Assembly: GCA_018907035.1 (NCBI GenBank)
Contig: JACCIC010000189.1
Span: forward strand, 601,501 to 665,500
Direction of reading: 5' to 3'
DNA from: Sycobia sp. Sy_11
Lineage: Eukaryota; Arthropoda; Insecta; Hymenoptera; Epichrysomallidae
DNA: 64,000 bases
Below, piece by piece: positions 27,401 through 37,400 of the stretch; position 1 is the first letter of the stretch; the number at the start of each line of letters is the position of its first letter. The position numbers were made by a program, and so were the translations under genes. The notes under the pieces are model-generated. The model was not told the DNA's origin and ran no database searches. It saw only the letters and a list, made by a program, of their open reading frames with translations.

Positions 27401-27964
27401 TAATATTCGTTATATCGCAATATCTCTATCTTAAAACAAATCATACAGTTCCTAGTAATGGAGAGTCTGGTATATGCATATGTACTACTATACACATAGG
27501 TAACAAAGTATCTTTTCATACACTTAACAACAACTTTCGTTACTCTCCTTTGTCTTGTCGAGTTATGTAAAATATCGAAAACGTCCCGCATTATGTGGAA
27601 CAAGCTCGTATATAAGTATTTCTCAAAAATTGAATTGTAATTAATTTTTTTGTATTAAATTTTTATAATTCTGCGATATGTTTGCCATCAATAATGTTTC
27701 TGAAATAAATTGACAAATATCTTTATCAGCCTTACAGTCTTTATAAAATAATTTAATTATAATTATATAATGCCAAACGGAATGTTCTTGTTAATAACCA
27801 CCCCCGATCTGATGTAGTTTTGTAAATTACATTCTAATGTTTTTTCGTTTTTTGTGTATTAGTATTAATTACTTGTTGTATATAAATAACGAAATCTAAT
27901 CAGCATTTACAATAACAAATTAAAAAATAAAAAATATTATTACAGTAATAAATAAATTACAAAG

Positions 27965-28021
<57 letters not shown>

Positions 28022-28127
28022 TAGATATATATGAAACGAGAACTTGCGTATTGGATTACTTACCATAATAAATCAAGTAAACTATGCAAATAGCAAAAAT
28101 TATGAAAACAGTTTTAAATCTAGCCAT
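19522..28127 (-). CDS. Catalytically dead secreted serine protease homologue, copy 4
   Basis: Exons 28127-28064, 22129-21801, 21531-21217 and 19734-19522 join in phases 1, 0, 0 to give 306 residues. Exon 1 encodes a signal peptide (MARFKTVFIIFAICIVY...) ending in a canonical TATG|GTAAGT donor, and lies 5.9 kb upstream of exon 2. ILGG is at 30-33. His57 is replaced by Ile77 (LSAAILF), the Asp102 region reads YYNLAVAQ, and the Ser motif is GDIGGP (Ile239). The Cys42/58 pair is absent, while CQKWY...MCG, TGICF and PDCNN keep the other two disulfides. The tail reads MIRYNRIH. A pseudoprotease is expected. The pairing of exon 1 with exon 2 across the long intron is inferred from order, phase and the absence of another candidate. 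Confidence 0.87.
24376..24422. repeat. TA microsatellite
   Basis: A (TA)n tract followed by a few TATG units. Confidence 0.95.
25721..25803. repeat. Inverted repeat (foldback) with GC-rich loop
   Basis: The left arm 25721-25739 (GAAAAGGCTTTTTTACGAA) is matched in inverse orientation by 25784-25803, with one indel and a few mismatches. The roughly 44-nt loop contains a smaller CCTCGG..TTCG..CTCGGG hairpin. It may be part of a MITE; no flanking target duplication was established. Confidence 0.6.
25886..25977. repeat. Pair of 26-bp palindromes
   Basis: 25886-25911 is a perfect palindrome with arm ACTTTTCCTCCCT. 25952-25977 repeats the same arms with a TT centre. The two are 40 bp apart. Confidence 0.9.
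26336..26365. repeat. G-rich/C-rich hairpin
   Basis: A run of G residues followed by GCTTCGCCCC and further C runs can form a GC hairpin in otherwise AT-rich intron DNA. This is probably a repeat-element end. Confidence 0.4.
27967..28018. repeat. TA microsatellite
   Basis: A (TA)n tract about 50 bp from the exon 1 donor of copy 4, inside intron 1. Confidence 0.95.
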
Positions 28128-28197
28128 ATTTGTGATATGTTAAATTCGTTGAAAACTATTTTGTATGTTGAAGGTAAGAACGATTCAAATCTATAAG

Positions 28198-28205
28198 TAT
28201 TTATA
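28198..28205 (-). promoter_or_regulatory. TATA box of copy 4
   Basis: TATAAATA on the minus strand lies about 71 nt upstream of the copy 4 ATG. Confidence 0.55.
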
Positions 28206-28259
28206 ATATCGATGCTCTCTTGACTTACGAATTTAAACCAAAATATATATATATAGATA

Positions 28260-29430
28260 TTATTTAATAAAGTAAATACTCAGAATGTGCTACCAGAGTG
28301 CGCACTCTTTTATATAGTATCAAAAGAGAAACACAAACATGTTTTCGATTATGCAAATACAGATATAATAACTTTATGAACTCAATCTAATACAATATTA
28401 AATGTTAATTAAGTATTTAATTCACTAATAGAATAGCAATGGACAGCAATGACAGACGTGTAAAGAATTTATTATTTATTGAATTGATAGCAGAGATCTT
28501 CAAGGTTTCAGATAGACTATATACTATATAGTGAGTATAATTTATTAATTATACAATTAAACTCTTAAAGTAATATTGATATCGATAGATGAAATACTTA
28601 ATATATCGTCTTATATTCTCAAAAGATTTACTTCCTCATCACTTTTGTAACCAATGTTTTTACTAGATTATACTAAAGCACTCGTTTCAGGATGGCTTAA
28701 TTCTTTGTATTACAAATAGCGTATTGCTTCTAGGAATACATGTACATATATTCATGGTTTTAGGAAGTATGATGTAAAATGTGTTAACAGTGAATAATAA
28801 TTTTTTTAATTGATTAGACATACATTTACGCACGAATATATCTTAAATGTATTTACACATATAAAAGAGTCTATAAACTACTTGTTTTTGTTTAGGGTCT
28901 CATCCGTACGTCGAATTGCACTACTGCTAAAAGCTAGATTTTATCCCAGCAGGAAGTGGGCGTTATCCTCATGGCATCCTCCAACTGTATGAGACATCTT
29001 TCTACGTTGGCTAGATCGGATTCGTCCCCCTCCATTTCTTGTGGCCCTGAGTTGCCATCTGATTTTGCGACTGTAGTCTACATAATAGAAGTGCTCATAC
29101 ATATGAAACGATTATCTTAACTAATCTCGCCGTTCAGCCCATAGGCATTATTTCGTAAGTCCAACTGCGTAAATCAAACTGGTTGCCTTTATACACGAAA
29201 CAAATCCGTCTATAGAACTTCCATTTATTGAGCGTATATCTGTCATACTTTTCTATCTTCTATAGATACAATCGACAAAAGAAACTCTCGAATTATTATG
29301 TTGTATATATTAAGCCTTGCTTAAAGAATGCAGCAAAAACTACTCAAGATAGAAAGTGCCGAACAACACATCAAACACCTATTAGATTTCTTGCATCTAT
29401 TGTAAATATACACTCGAATGGTTTTATTAT
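28260..29430. other. Spacer upstream of copy 4
   Basis: Mostly AT-rich unique DNA. The segment 28890-29060 is richer in GC. On the minus strand it reads as a short coding-like piece (EMEGDESDLANVERCLIQ...) that breaks at a stop. I cannot assign it; it may be a transposon fragment. Confidence 0.35.
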
Positions 29431-29439
29431 AATCAGCGT

Positions 29440-30330
29440 TGCAGCTGGTTAGGTGTAATATCCTCAAGTACTTCACTCATACAAATGGCGTGCCCTATTT
29501 TTGAATTCTCGATTTAACGAGTTTCTCAATTTCGTCATTTGAAGCAAAGTGCTGGCCACCCAAACTATCTTTTAACTTTGGTAAAAGTAAATAGTCACTT
29601 GGTTAAAAAAACCATAGCCTTAATCTTTCCAACATAGTACTGAATTTTATTTTTTTTTTGTAGCACTTTCTTCTAATTTCTTCTAAGCCATGCTTAGACG
29701 CTTCATTTCGGAATTTGTATGGTGAGCCCACGTTTCACCTTCTGTCATAATACGTTATTAAAGATTTCTGTTTATCCCTCCTCCTTTGCAAATTTCTTCT
29801 CTGCCGGTTCCCCAACCGAAAAACTTAACCTAAATTTTAACGAACCCTACACACTTCGCATTTGTCCAAGGTTCTGCTTGTGGAGCGGGGAAAATGGACA
29901 AACCCAATTGCATAAATACCGATTAGAAAAACACGTTCCGGAGTGGTTGGTGTATTGAAGCTGCTCAAATTCAGTTTTCATGTCACATTTCATAGACTCT
30001 CATACCAAAATTGTCAGTCTCGCACCTTTCACTCGCATTATCGTGCGTCAAAAAATAGCTAAACGATAAACAAGGTGTTAGTACATCAGATTCCGCGCGA
30101 TCACGTGTCCAAGTAGTGGTCACAGTGAGTGCTGCTTAACGTTACTAATCCCCCGAGATAGGCTCTCTCCACGCGCCCAATGTGTCGATTACGATTGCTG
30201 TTTAACTCTTTTTCAGTTAAAAAACGGATAACCGCACGTAAGTCAACGCTTTTCTCTGGTAGCTTCATGATGGTCCAGCTCGGATTACAGAAAAAAGTAT
30301 TCGTGGCGAACAAAACGAATTCTGCTTTTA
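29440..30330 (-). mobile_element. Decayed mariner-type transposase
   Basis: On the minus strand the ATG at 30268 starts MKLPEKSVDLRAVIRFLTEK, resembling the N-terminal helix-turn-helix region of mariner transposases. Near 29735-29700 the frame reads ETWAHHTNSEMKRLSMA, matching the block around the second catalytic Asp. Near 29600-29500, PSDYLLLPKLKDSLGGQHF and then ASND match the C-terminal block with the third Asp of the DD34D triad. Stops and frameshifts separate these blocks, and the central part is largely unreadable. The element is inactive. The terminal inverted repeats were not identified. Confidence 0.82.
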
Positions 30331-30339
30331 TCGGTAGAA

Positions 30340-32600
30340 CCTAAACAGAAACTATGACCAGCTCCAGCCCTTCACGTGGTGTCTAAGAGAAACGCCAAAA
30401 TAGGGAAATTTGCTTATTGAATACTCCCCCCCTCCGTATAAATATTTTTCTCGTGTCTGATATTTTCATTTTCTTATACTCCACGCATGATAATATATTA
30501 TAATATAGATGTTAGATATTGTAAATGCTAAAATATCGCATGCCATAAGGTTGATGATAGTTGCGTTCAAGTTTGATAAATAATTCAGGGTAATAAATAA
30601 TTCAACAAAATAATTACATACAGTTAATCTCTTCATTAAATGAAAAAGAAACGGTAAAAACGGCATCAAAAATATACAGTCAGTGAATAGAGAAACAGCC
30701 AATTTAATAGATATAAAAAAAATTAATAATAATTAGACATGTACGTAGTAAACACATAACATGTAAATAAGTAATAATTAATTAATTCGACTGAGATTTG
30801 GATTTTACAACGCGGGGAAAAAGGTCACTTTTAACATAGAATATTTAAAAATCCACAGCTAATTTTCAAACAGAGGTCTGATGTAGAAGGAAACCTCCGC
30901 GATTCCTCCTTAGGCTGCGTAGTAATTTCAGGAGCTTTCCTTAAGTAATTGCTTGAAGTTTAGTATAAAAAAAGGATTATAAGAAAATAATACTTGAATA
31001 TAGGTTAACCAACTATATAAAGAGCACAAAATGAAAAGCCAGTCTAATATATATAAATAAATATACAAAAAATTGAATTATTTTTTATTAACAAATAAGA
31101 AAACGTCATAGCTGGTATTTAGCCAGCAGAAAAAATACTGGAAGTGAGAGAAAATCTATACAAAATATCAGTGTATCAAAATTATTACGTTATTTAAACA
31201 AACAAACATATACAAATAAAAACTTACTTGACATCAGATAAGGGATTTTGTAAAATGCATTCATATAGAGCTCGAGACAACCAAAAAGGGGTTAAACAAA
31301 AAACAAGGTTTAAGTTTTTTTCAAATTATTCAATATAATAATAAAACGATAATTTTTTTCGACGTACCAAACAGAGGATAGCCAGTAATATAATGGGCTA
31401 ACATTCGGCGCGTTCGAACCTTTATAGGCTTACTCCTCGCGCCGCCATCAAATTTTTTCTGAGTTTAGCGATAAGATACAAAGGGAAAACAGATCTCTCG
31501 AGAAGTTTTCATTAGTAACTTTTTTTGGATCAGATATATAAGCTTTTTTGAAGCTCTTCATTTATTTCTATCCATCCTAGAAATATTTCATTTTCAAAAT
31601 TAACAAGTTTTTTTTCTAAATTAAACTATAAATTTCAGAAATACAGATTTTGAAAATCTGAATTTATACATTAAGCAATATAAAAAATTTGGTATTTTGT
31701 GGCGCTTCATAACTTTTGTATGAGCACGTTTCGGCTTTCGAAAATAATATCCAAATTTTCTTTAACGTTGAAAAGCATACATTCAAAAAATACAGCTTTC
31801 GAAAACCTTATGGTTTTCCGGTCACGGCGCCGATGGATTTTGAATGCATAGTTTCCTCGGAAGAAAAAGTGCAATTTTCCAGTCACAGCACTGATAATAA
31901 TAAACTTCTCGAAAGTCTGTCAAATTTAACCAATCTAAGTTGATTTTATATTTTCTATATAATTACATTATTCCCTTTTATTAATTATATAAATAAAATA
32001 TCTATTCGATTAACTTTTCGATTTCTATATACAAAATATTAGTACCATTCCTTTACAACAATTCTTTAACCATTCATTTTCTAATACTTATAAAATATCA
32101 AATTGTTAAATAAATTTTCATTTAATATATTTTATCAAAGAATTTTAGCCTAATGTTTTCTATAATACAACAAGTAAAATAAATCTTAATTCTTAATACT
32201 AACACACTTCTCAAGATAAATATACTTAATCGCACACCGTCATTACATTGTCACATAATATCTATACATCAATTTCCGCTTAAAAATATACACATGAAAT
32301 ATTAGTTTTTTATATCCTAAAAATATAACGCAATTGTTTTACTATTTAAATTTCATCAGTTTAAACATTATTATTATTTATTATTATTATATGAACTTAA
32401 AAACTAAATTTCTATGCTATCTTAATAAATATAGAAACTTGTATAATTTGAAATAATTTTACATATTATTCTATCCGTAACATATAGAAACATATCAATA
32501 CAATAACAAATGTACTTTTAGTGGTAGACTCATTTACAATTTGTAAAAAATTGAATGTTTTGCATAAAAAATTAGTTCATCCCTTCAAAAGTATCCTTTT
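30340..32600. other. Spacer between mariner relic and coding-like relic
   Basis: AT-rich sequence without a recognisable gene. The plus-strand open frame at 31716-31943 has no family resemblance that I can see. Confidence 0.4.
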
Positions 32601-32609
32601 AAAAGTGAA

Positions 32610-33060
32610 ATGCAAAGTCCTATGAATGCTGAAGCCTGCGATCGTGACTCATTTCCAAACGCATCGTCCGTGCATCGCAGGTATACGTACGTCGGTCTTA
32701 CCTATTATATTAAAGCAGATCCAACATTAAAAGAACATCTTCTGCCAATTTACGCAGATTTATATATCAATAGGACGATTTACTTGCAAGATGTTAAGGT
32801 GGTCACACCCGAAATGCTAATTCTGGATTTAAAGTTGTGGTAATTGCTGCTTTTATTGCCGTCGCTGTATGAAACAATGGTTACAGTTTCATTTTCAAGT
32901 CCATGGATAATTTGAAAATTCGTATTCGGACTCAATATAAAATATTTGTTCAAAATACGGACCGTGACCAGATAGTTCGAGACAAACTTCGCAGCTTAAA
33001 TGGATCAAAAGAAGCCCGACTAGCCCGAGAGAAACAAGTTCTGCAAGAAAATGCATGATT
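32610..33060 (+). pseudogene. Unidentified coding-like relic
   Basis: A plus-strand frame of 77 codons (32610-32843) is followed, after stops and frame changes, by a charged stretch near 32930-33057 reading VRDKLRSLNGSKEARLAREK. The composition is more balanced than the surrounding AT-rich DNA, as in an old coding sequence or transposon ORF. I do not recognise the family. The SINE at 33110 lies just downstream and is flanked by this sequence, so the SINE is younger. Confidence 0.35.
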
Positions 33061-33109
33061 TAATGGAGCTGAAGGAATTTTATATGCGCCAGGGATCGCA
33101 GATTAATCG

Positions 33110-33317
33110 GTAGGCCTACGATGGCTCGATCGCTAAAGCGAAGGAGTAGTAAGTAACTTGGTGATCCGAATTCAAATCCCGGCCTCGGCCGATTGACACA
33201 AGCAGCTCTGTAATAATTTACATGTGCTTTGTTTACAAACACATCGTAGACCTCAGCTGCTGATTAGCGCCGGTATTTGGAAGCATAAATAGACCGACGT
33301 TAAAAAACGTAAAAAAA
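33110..33317 (+). mobile_element. tRNA-derived SINE, copy A (with target duplication)
   Basis: The 5' part is tRNA-like. An A-box-like stretch TGGCTCGATCGCTAAAGCG is followed about 35 nt later by a B-box-like TTCAAATCCCGG. A tRNA-unrelated body and an A-rich tail follow. The 10-bp sequence AGATTAATCG occurs at 33100-33109 and again at 33318-33327, directly flanking the element as a target-site duplication. The same sequence recurs on the minus strand at 43.5 kb and, more diverged, at 40.5 kb. Confidence 0.9.
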
Positions 33318-33329
33318 AGATTAATCGTT

Positions 33330-34117
33330 AAGTCACTAAAGTCAGTAGTTTTCACGTTAAAAAACTTTAAATGCGTTTTTCAAGAACCTATGAATTTTTT
33401 GAAGTGGCGTAACTTTTCATTTAAAAACTAATCGACAGAACTTGCTCAAACTATCCATATTTATATTTATACCTAAAGTTTTAAATTTTTCTTCTTAAAA
33501 AAGTAATTTATTCAACAAAAATATAACAAAAAAACCGATAAAAAGCTATACTTTTTTATATCAAATTTACAATGTTGTAATTTTTTATGAAATTGTAGAT
33601 AAGCATAGAGCGAAATTACACTACTAATCGAAAACGGTTCCTTTGTTAATTACAGAACATGCAAAAAATTGGATAATATACGCCGATTGCAAAGTCACTC
33701 ATCACGTTGCGAACCAAATCGTTCTCAAAGGAGAAAATAACGTCCAGTACAGTCGACTCAATTCATCTCGAAAAGTTTTAATCGGTAGCTTTGACAGAAT
33801 TTGTTATTATCACCGAAAGTCCGCGTGGAGTCTCGTTACCCGTGTGCGGAATCGCTGCTTCTCTCAGAATGGTAAGTGGATTTGTCGCTGCTGATGACAG
33901 CAAATGTGTGATGTGGGTTATTTTTATTGACGAAAAGAAATCATCGTAAAACAGCTGTCGGTATTCGTAATCAAATGATTTTTAATCTTGCGAGGCAGCT
34001 TTCTTCCAAATGAAGTGAATTCTTTAATTAATTTTCGTCATAATACAAGTTAAGTAAAAAAATCTTAATCTAAGAAACTGAGATTACATTTACATTAAAA
34101 TTACAAAATACTAAAAT
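33330..34117. other. Spacer downstream of copy 5
   Basis: It contains an unassigned plus-strand open frame of 83 codons (33643-33894) that is less AT-biased than its flanks. No motif was recognised. Confidence 0.35.
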
Positions 34118-34120
34118 AAT

Positions 34121-34126
34121 TTTATT
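34121..34126 (-). promoter_or_regulatory. Polyadenylation signal of copy 5
   Basis: AATAAA on the minus strand lies about 40 nt after the copy 5 stop codon. Confidence 0.5.
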
Positions 34127-34165
34127 TAAACTGAATAAAGAAATTTTTCATTACAGAAAACAATG

Positions 34166-34439
34166 CTATTTATTCATTCTGTGCATCCGATTGTAGCGAA
34201 CAAATGAATGTTCATCGTTATCATTATTCATGAAATATGTAATTTCATGTACAAAAGGCGAAACCTTCATATATACGGCTCCAATCTTAGTATTGTCACA
34301 ATCAAGAGTAAAAATAGAAGCAATTCCAATAATGTATTTATCCTTTGCTACTAGCGGACCGCCAATATCACCCTGTAAATAAATACATATCTATTTAAAT
34401 TCTAAATTAAATTGATAAACAAGAAATATATTACAGTTT

Positions 34440-34479
<40 letters not shown>

Positions 34480-37400
34480 ACAAGTACACCTGTTAACTCA
34501 ATAGTCGATGAGACTCTCGCTTTGCCTCTTTCAAAAGGCCGATGCGCCTCGTGCCACTCCACCCTGCTGTTTTTATAAATATGCCGTATACCCGATCGAA
34601 TTATTTCCCGGAACTCTGGATGGGCTTCTCGGAGCCACCTCTGTATACGTACATATATACTCGCGAACTAATTTCAGCGACGAGAGAGAGACAGGGCGGT
34701 CTTTTACGAGCCTTTGCGGAGCGTTTGGCGCGGTGTGTGTGTGTAGGTATTGTGGCTTAGTTAACCGCATAAAATATTGTATAGTGATAATTAGAACGAG
34801 AAACACAAATTCATATAGATAGATTGTAACTAGCTTTGGACATGCATTCAAATTCTGCATATATATAAAGGATTAAATATATATACATATACTTGCATCC
34901 TCAGTCTCGGCTTCGTTCGAAATAATAATTTAACCGAATTATTAAACAATTCAATAATATACAGGTAATAAAGACTCTATGTATAAATTTAGATTCCTAT
35001 CGATAATTCATCGAAGACCATTTCCCTATGGAATGGTGCTAACTCAGGGTCCGCATTAAAAAGATACTATTACGCAGAGCATTTTTTTTTCCTTCAATGT
35101 CAATTGAGACCATTATCTAAATTTTCACGATGTTTCATTTAAAATACAACAATAAACATCTTACATATGGCTTCGACGAGGAAATATTGTAGTTTGATGT
35201 TTGGACGATATAATACGATGTTCAGCTGTCTTTGGACTATTTCTACAGGACATATGTGTTCAATCGACAGAATACCTCTCGGGTCGACTTTTATAAAGAG
35301 TTTTATGTACGCAAGGTAGAATACGATGTCACTACATAACTTGGATATTGCATTCTACGATCCGAATACGAAACTTCTGGTAGAAGTTATCGAGAGATAC
35401 CGGGACATTGTCCTGTACCATCCAAACCTAAAACTTCCCTTAGAAGCCGTATCGAGACACTTACACATTGTCCTGAGTTACGTGGACATCGTATTCTACT
35501 GTCCGAACACAAAACATCCCGAAGAAGTCGCCCCGAGACAGCTGAAGATCGGTTTCTACTACCTGAACAGGAAACTACACATATATATTCAAAATTAAAC
35601 AATTCTATGTGTTTTGCTGCTAAAAAACTAATAAATATTTATTTTTATATGAGTCCTATTTCAAGGAATGTAAAAATTAATTAATTATAAAAAATATAAA
35701 AATTATCGTTACTATAACTAATCCAAAAAAAAAAAATATCATTAGCCAAGGACGATATAACTACACTTTCCGCCAACATATCTGCCCATGCCCTAATACG
35801 CCCGAGTCCGACGTTTTTCTTCTTCAAGGGCTATCTTTTTAGGACTGTAAGACAGATATAAAAAGATTGCTTAGAAATAAGTCAATGCATAAGCATTAAA
35901 AAAAAGTAATCAATTTCAAAAACCAGACGTATCTATTTTTACATATTCTGAAACTTTAGCATGCTTAATTATAAGTTGAAAGAGTACCACCGTCATCTCT
36001 TTTTAATTGAAAAAAATCTACTTATAATGCGAATCCCTTTTGTAATATCAAACAATATAGAAGAAAAGAATGAACCATTTATAACGTGTATATTAATGTT
36101 TTATTAGAATAACTTAGAAGAAAGATGACTAAAAAATAGAAAGATATTGTTTTCAAACTAAGAACCATAAAAATGTTCGAAATAATGTCAGTAGGCAGTG
36201 TTGAACGAGATGGAGGCTAAAGATCGACGGGAAATATCTCCACCTGTTGAATGACTACTTTACAATAATCAAAACAAGACTATTGCGCGTATCAAATGTA
36301 CCTGCCTCGCGAACGTAGTACAGGAGAGAGAGGAGGGGAACTCACGCGCGTCGCGAGAGAGAGAGAGAGCCGTAGCCATGCGGCAGACAGCGTCGAAGAG
36401 ATGTCCCGCGCCCCCGTGCTCTCCGCGCCTGAGAACTCGGAAGGCAGTAAATCTATTCGTCGCCGCATTTCTAAATACTTTATTTTAAAATCTATTATGA
36501 GAATATGCAATCGAACATATGCTGTTTGTAACCAAACACCTTTTATTTCAAATTAAATATTATTGAAAAGTATTTTAAGGCAATATACTTAAAATACTAT
36601 GTAGACAAATTTAGATGTATTATAAGTTAACTGTATGTATATTGCATTTTCATATACTTTTATAATCCAGTTAATGCCAGCAATTAAAGTAATGTATTTA
36701 TGTAGACGAATGTTGGGGAACCCCGGGAAATTTATGCGCGGTCAATATGTAAGACCTATCAGGTATAGACATGCATATCTGTACTTGTACACACGATAAT
36801 GCGTTCCATACAACTACCTGTCGAACCCCTCCCCTTCCCTCTCCTCGTGCAATTTAACATTCTTATATTAAATTCTTTTGACCAATGGTGTATGTCTCCG
36901 CCTAACTAAATCCGTTATTTCTTCCACCAATAAGAAATACAAAATCATTCGGTTAAGAAAAATAATGCAACTTGGGACTCAAGAAACTACTCTTGTCAGT
37001 GAAACATTGATATACAAAAATATCAAACTCGGTTTTTGTTTCGGTTTCGTTTTGTAAATTATATAATATCTTCTGCACGACAATTAAATAGTTATTGTTT
37101 TAACAAACTTGTGTTTTAATTATTCATTTTACCCATCAACATTAATGATACTAATCGCGATTAAAGTTCACGATTAGTGTGAGCGATGTAAGAAAGTGTT
37201 CTTTCGTGTTTTTATTCAAAAAAAATCATAGTGTTCGCTCAAGCCCGAAACATATGCAAAGGTCCTAAAGGACCAAAAAATAGAATTAATTATCTGTAAA
37301 ATAATTATAATTACTATGCGTAATTATTATATTTAATTATTACAAGTTTTGTAATTAAATATTCATAGTCGGCGAGTACTAAATAAATTATTATCTAATA

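Larger units (their letters stand above)
22130..28063 (-). other. Intron 1 of copy 4
   Basis: A 5.9-kb intron that is long compared with intron 1 of copies 3, 6 and 8. It contains a TA tract at about 24376-24422, a foldback/palindrome cluster at 25.7-26.0 kb, G-rich runs at 26340-26365 and 26676-26695, and another TA tract at 27967-28018. I found no gene in it. Confidence 0.6.
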
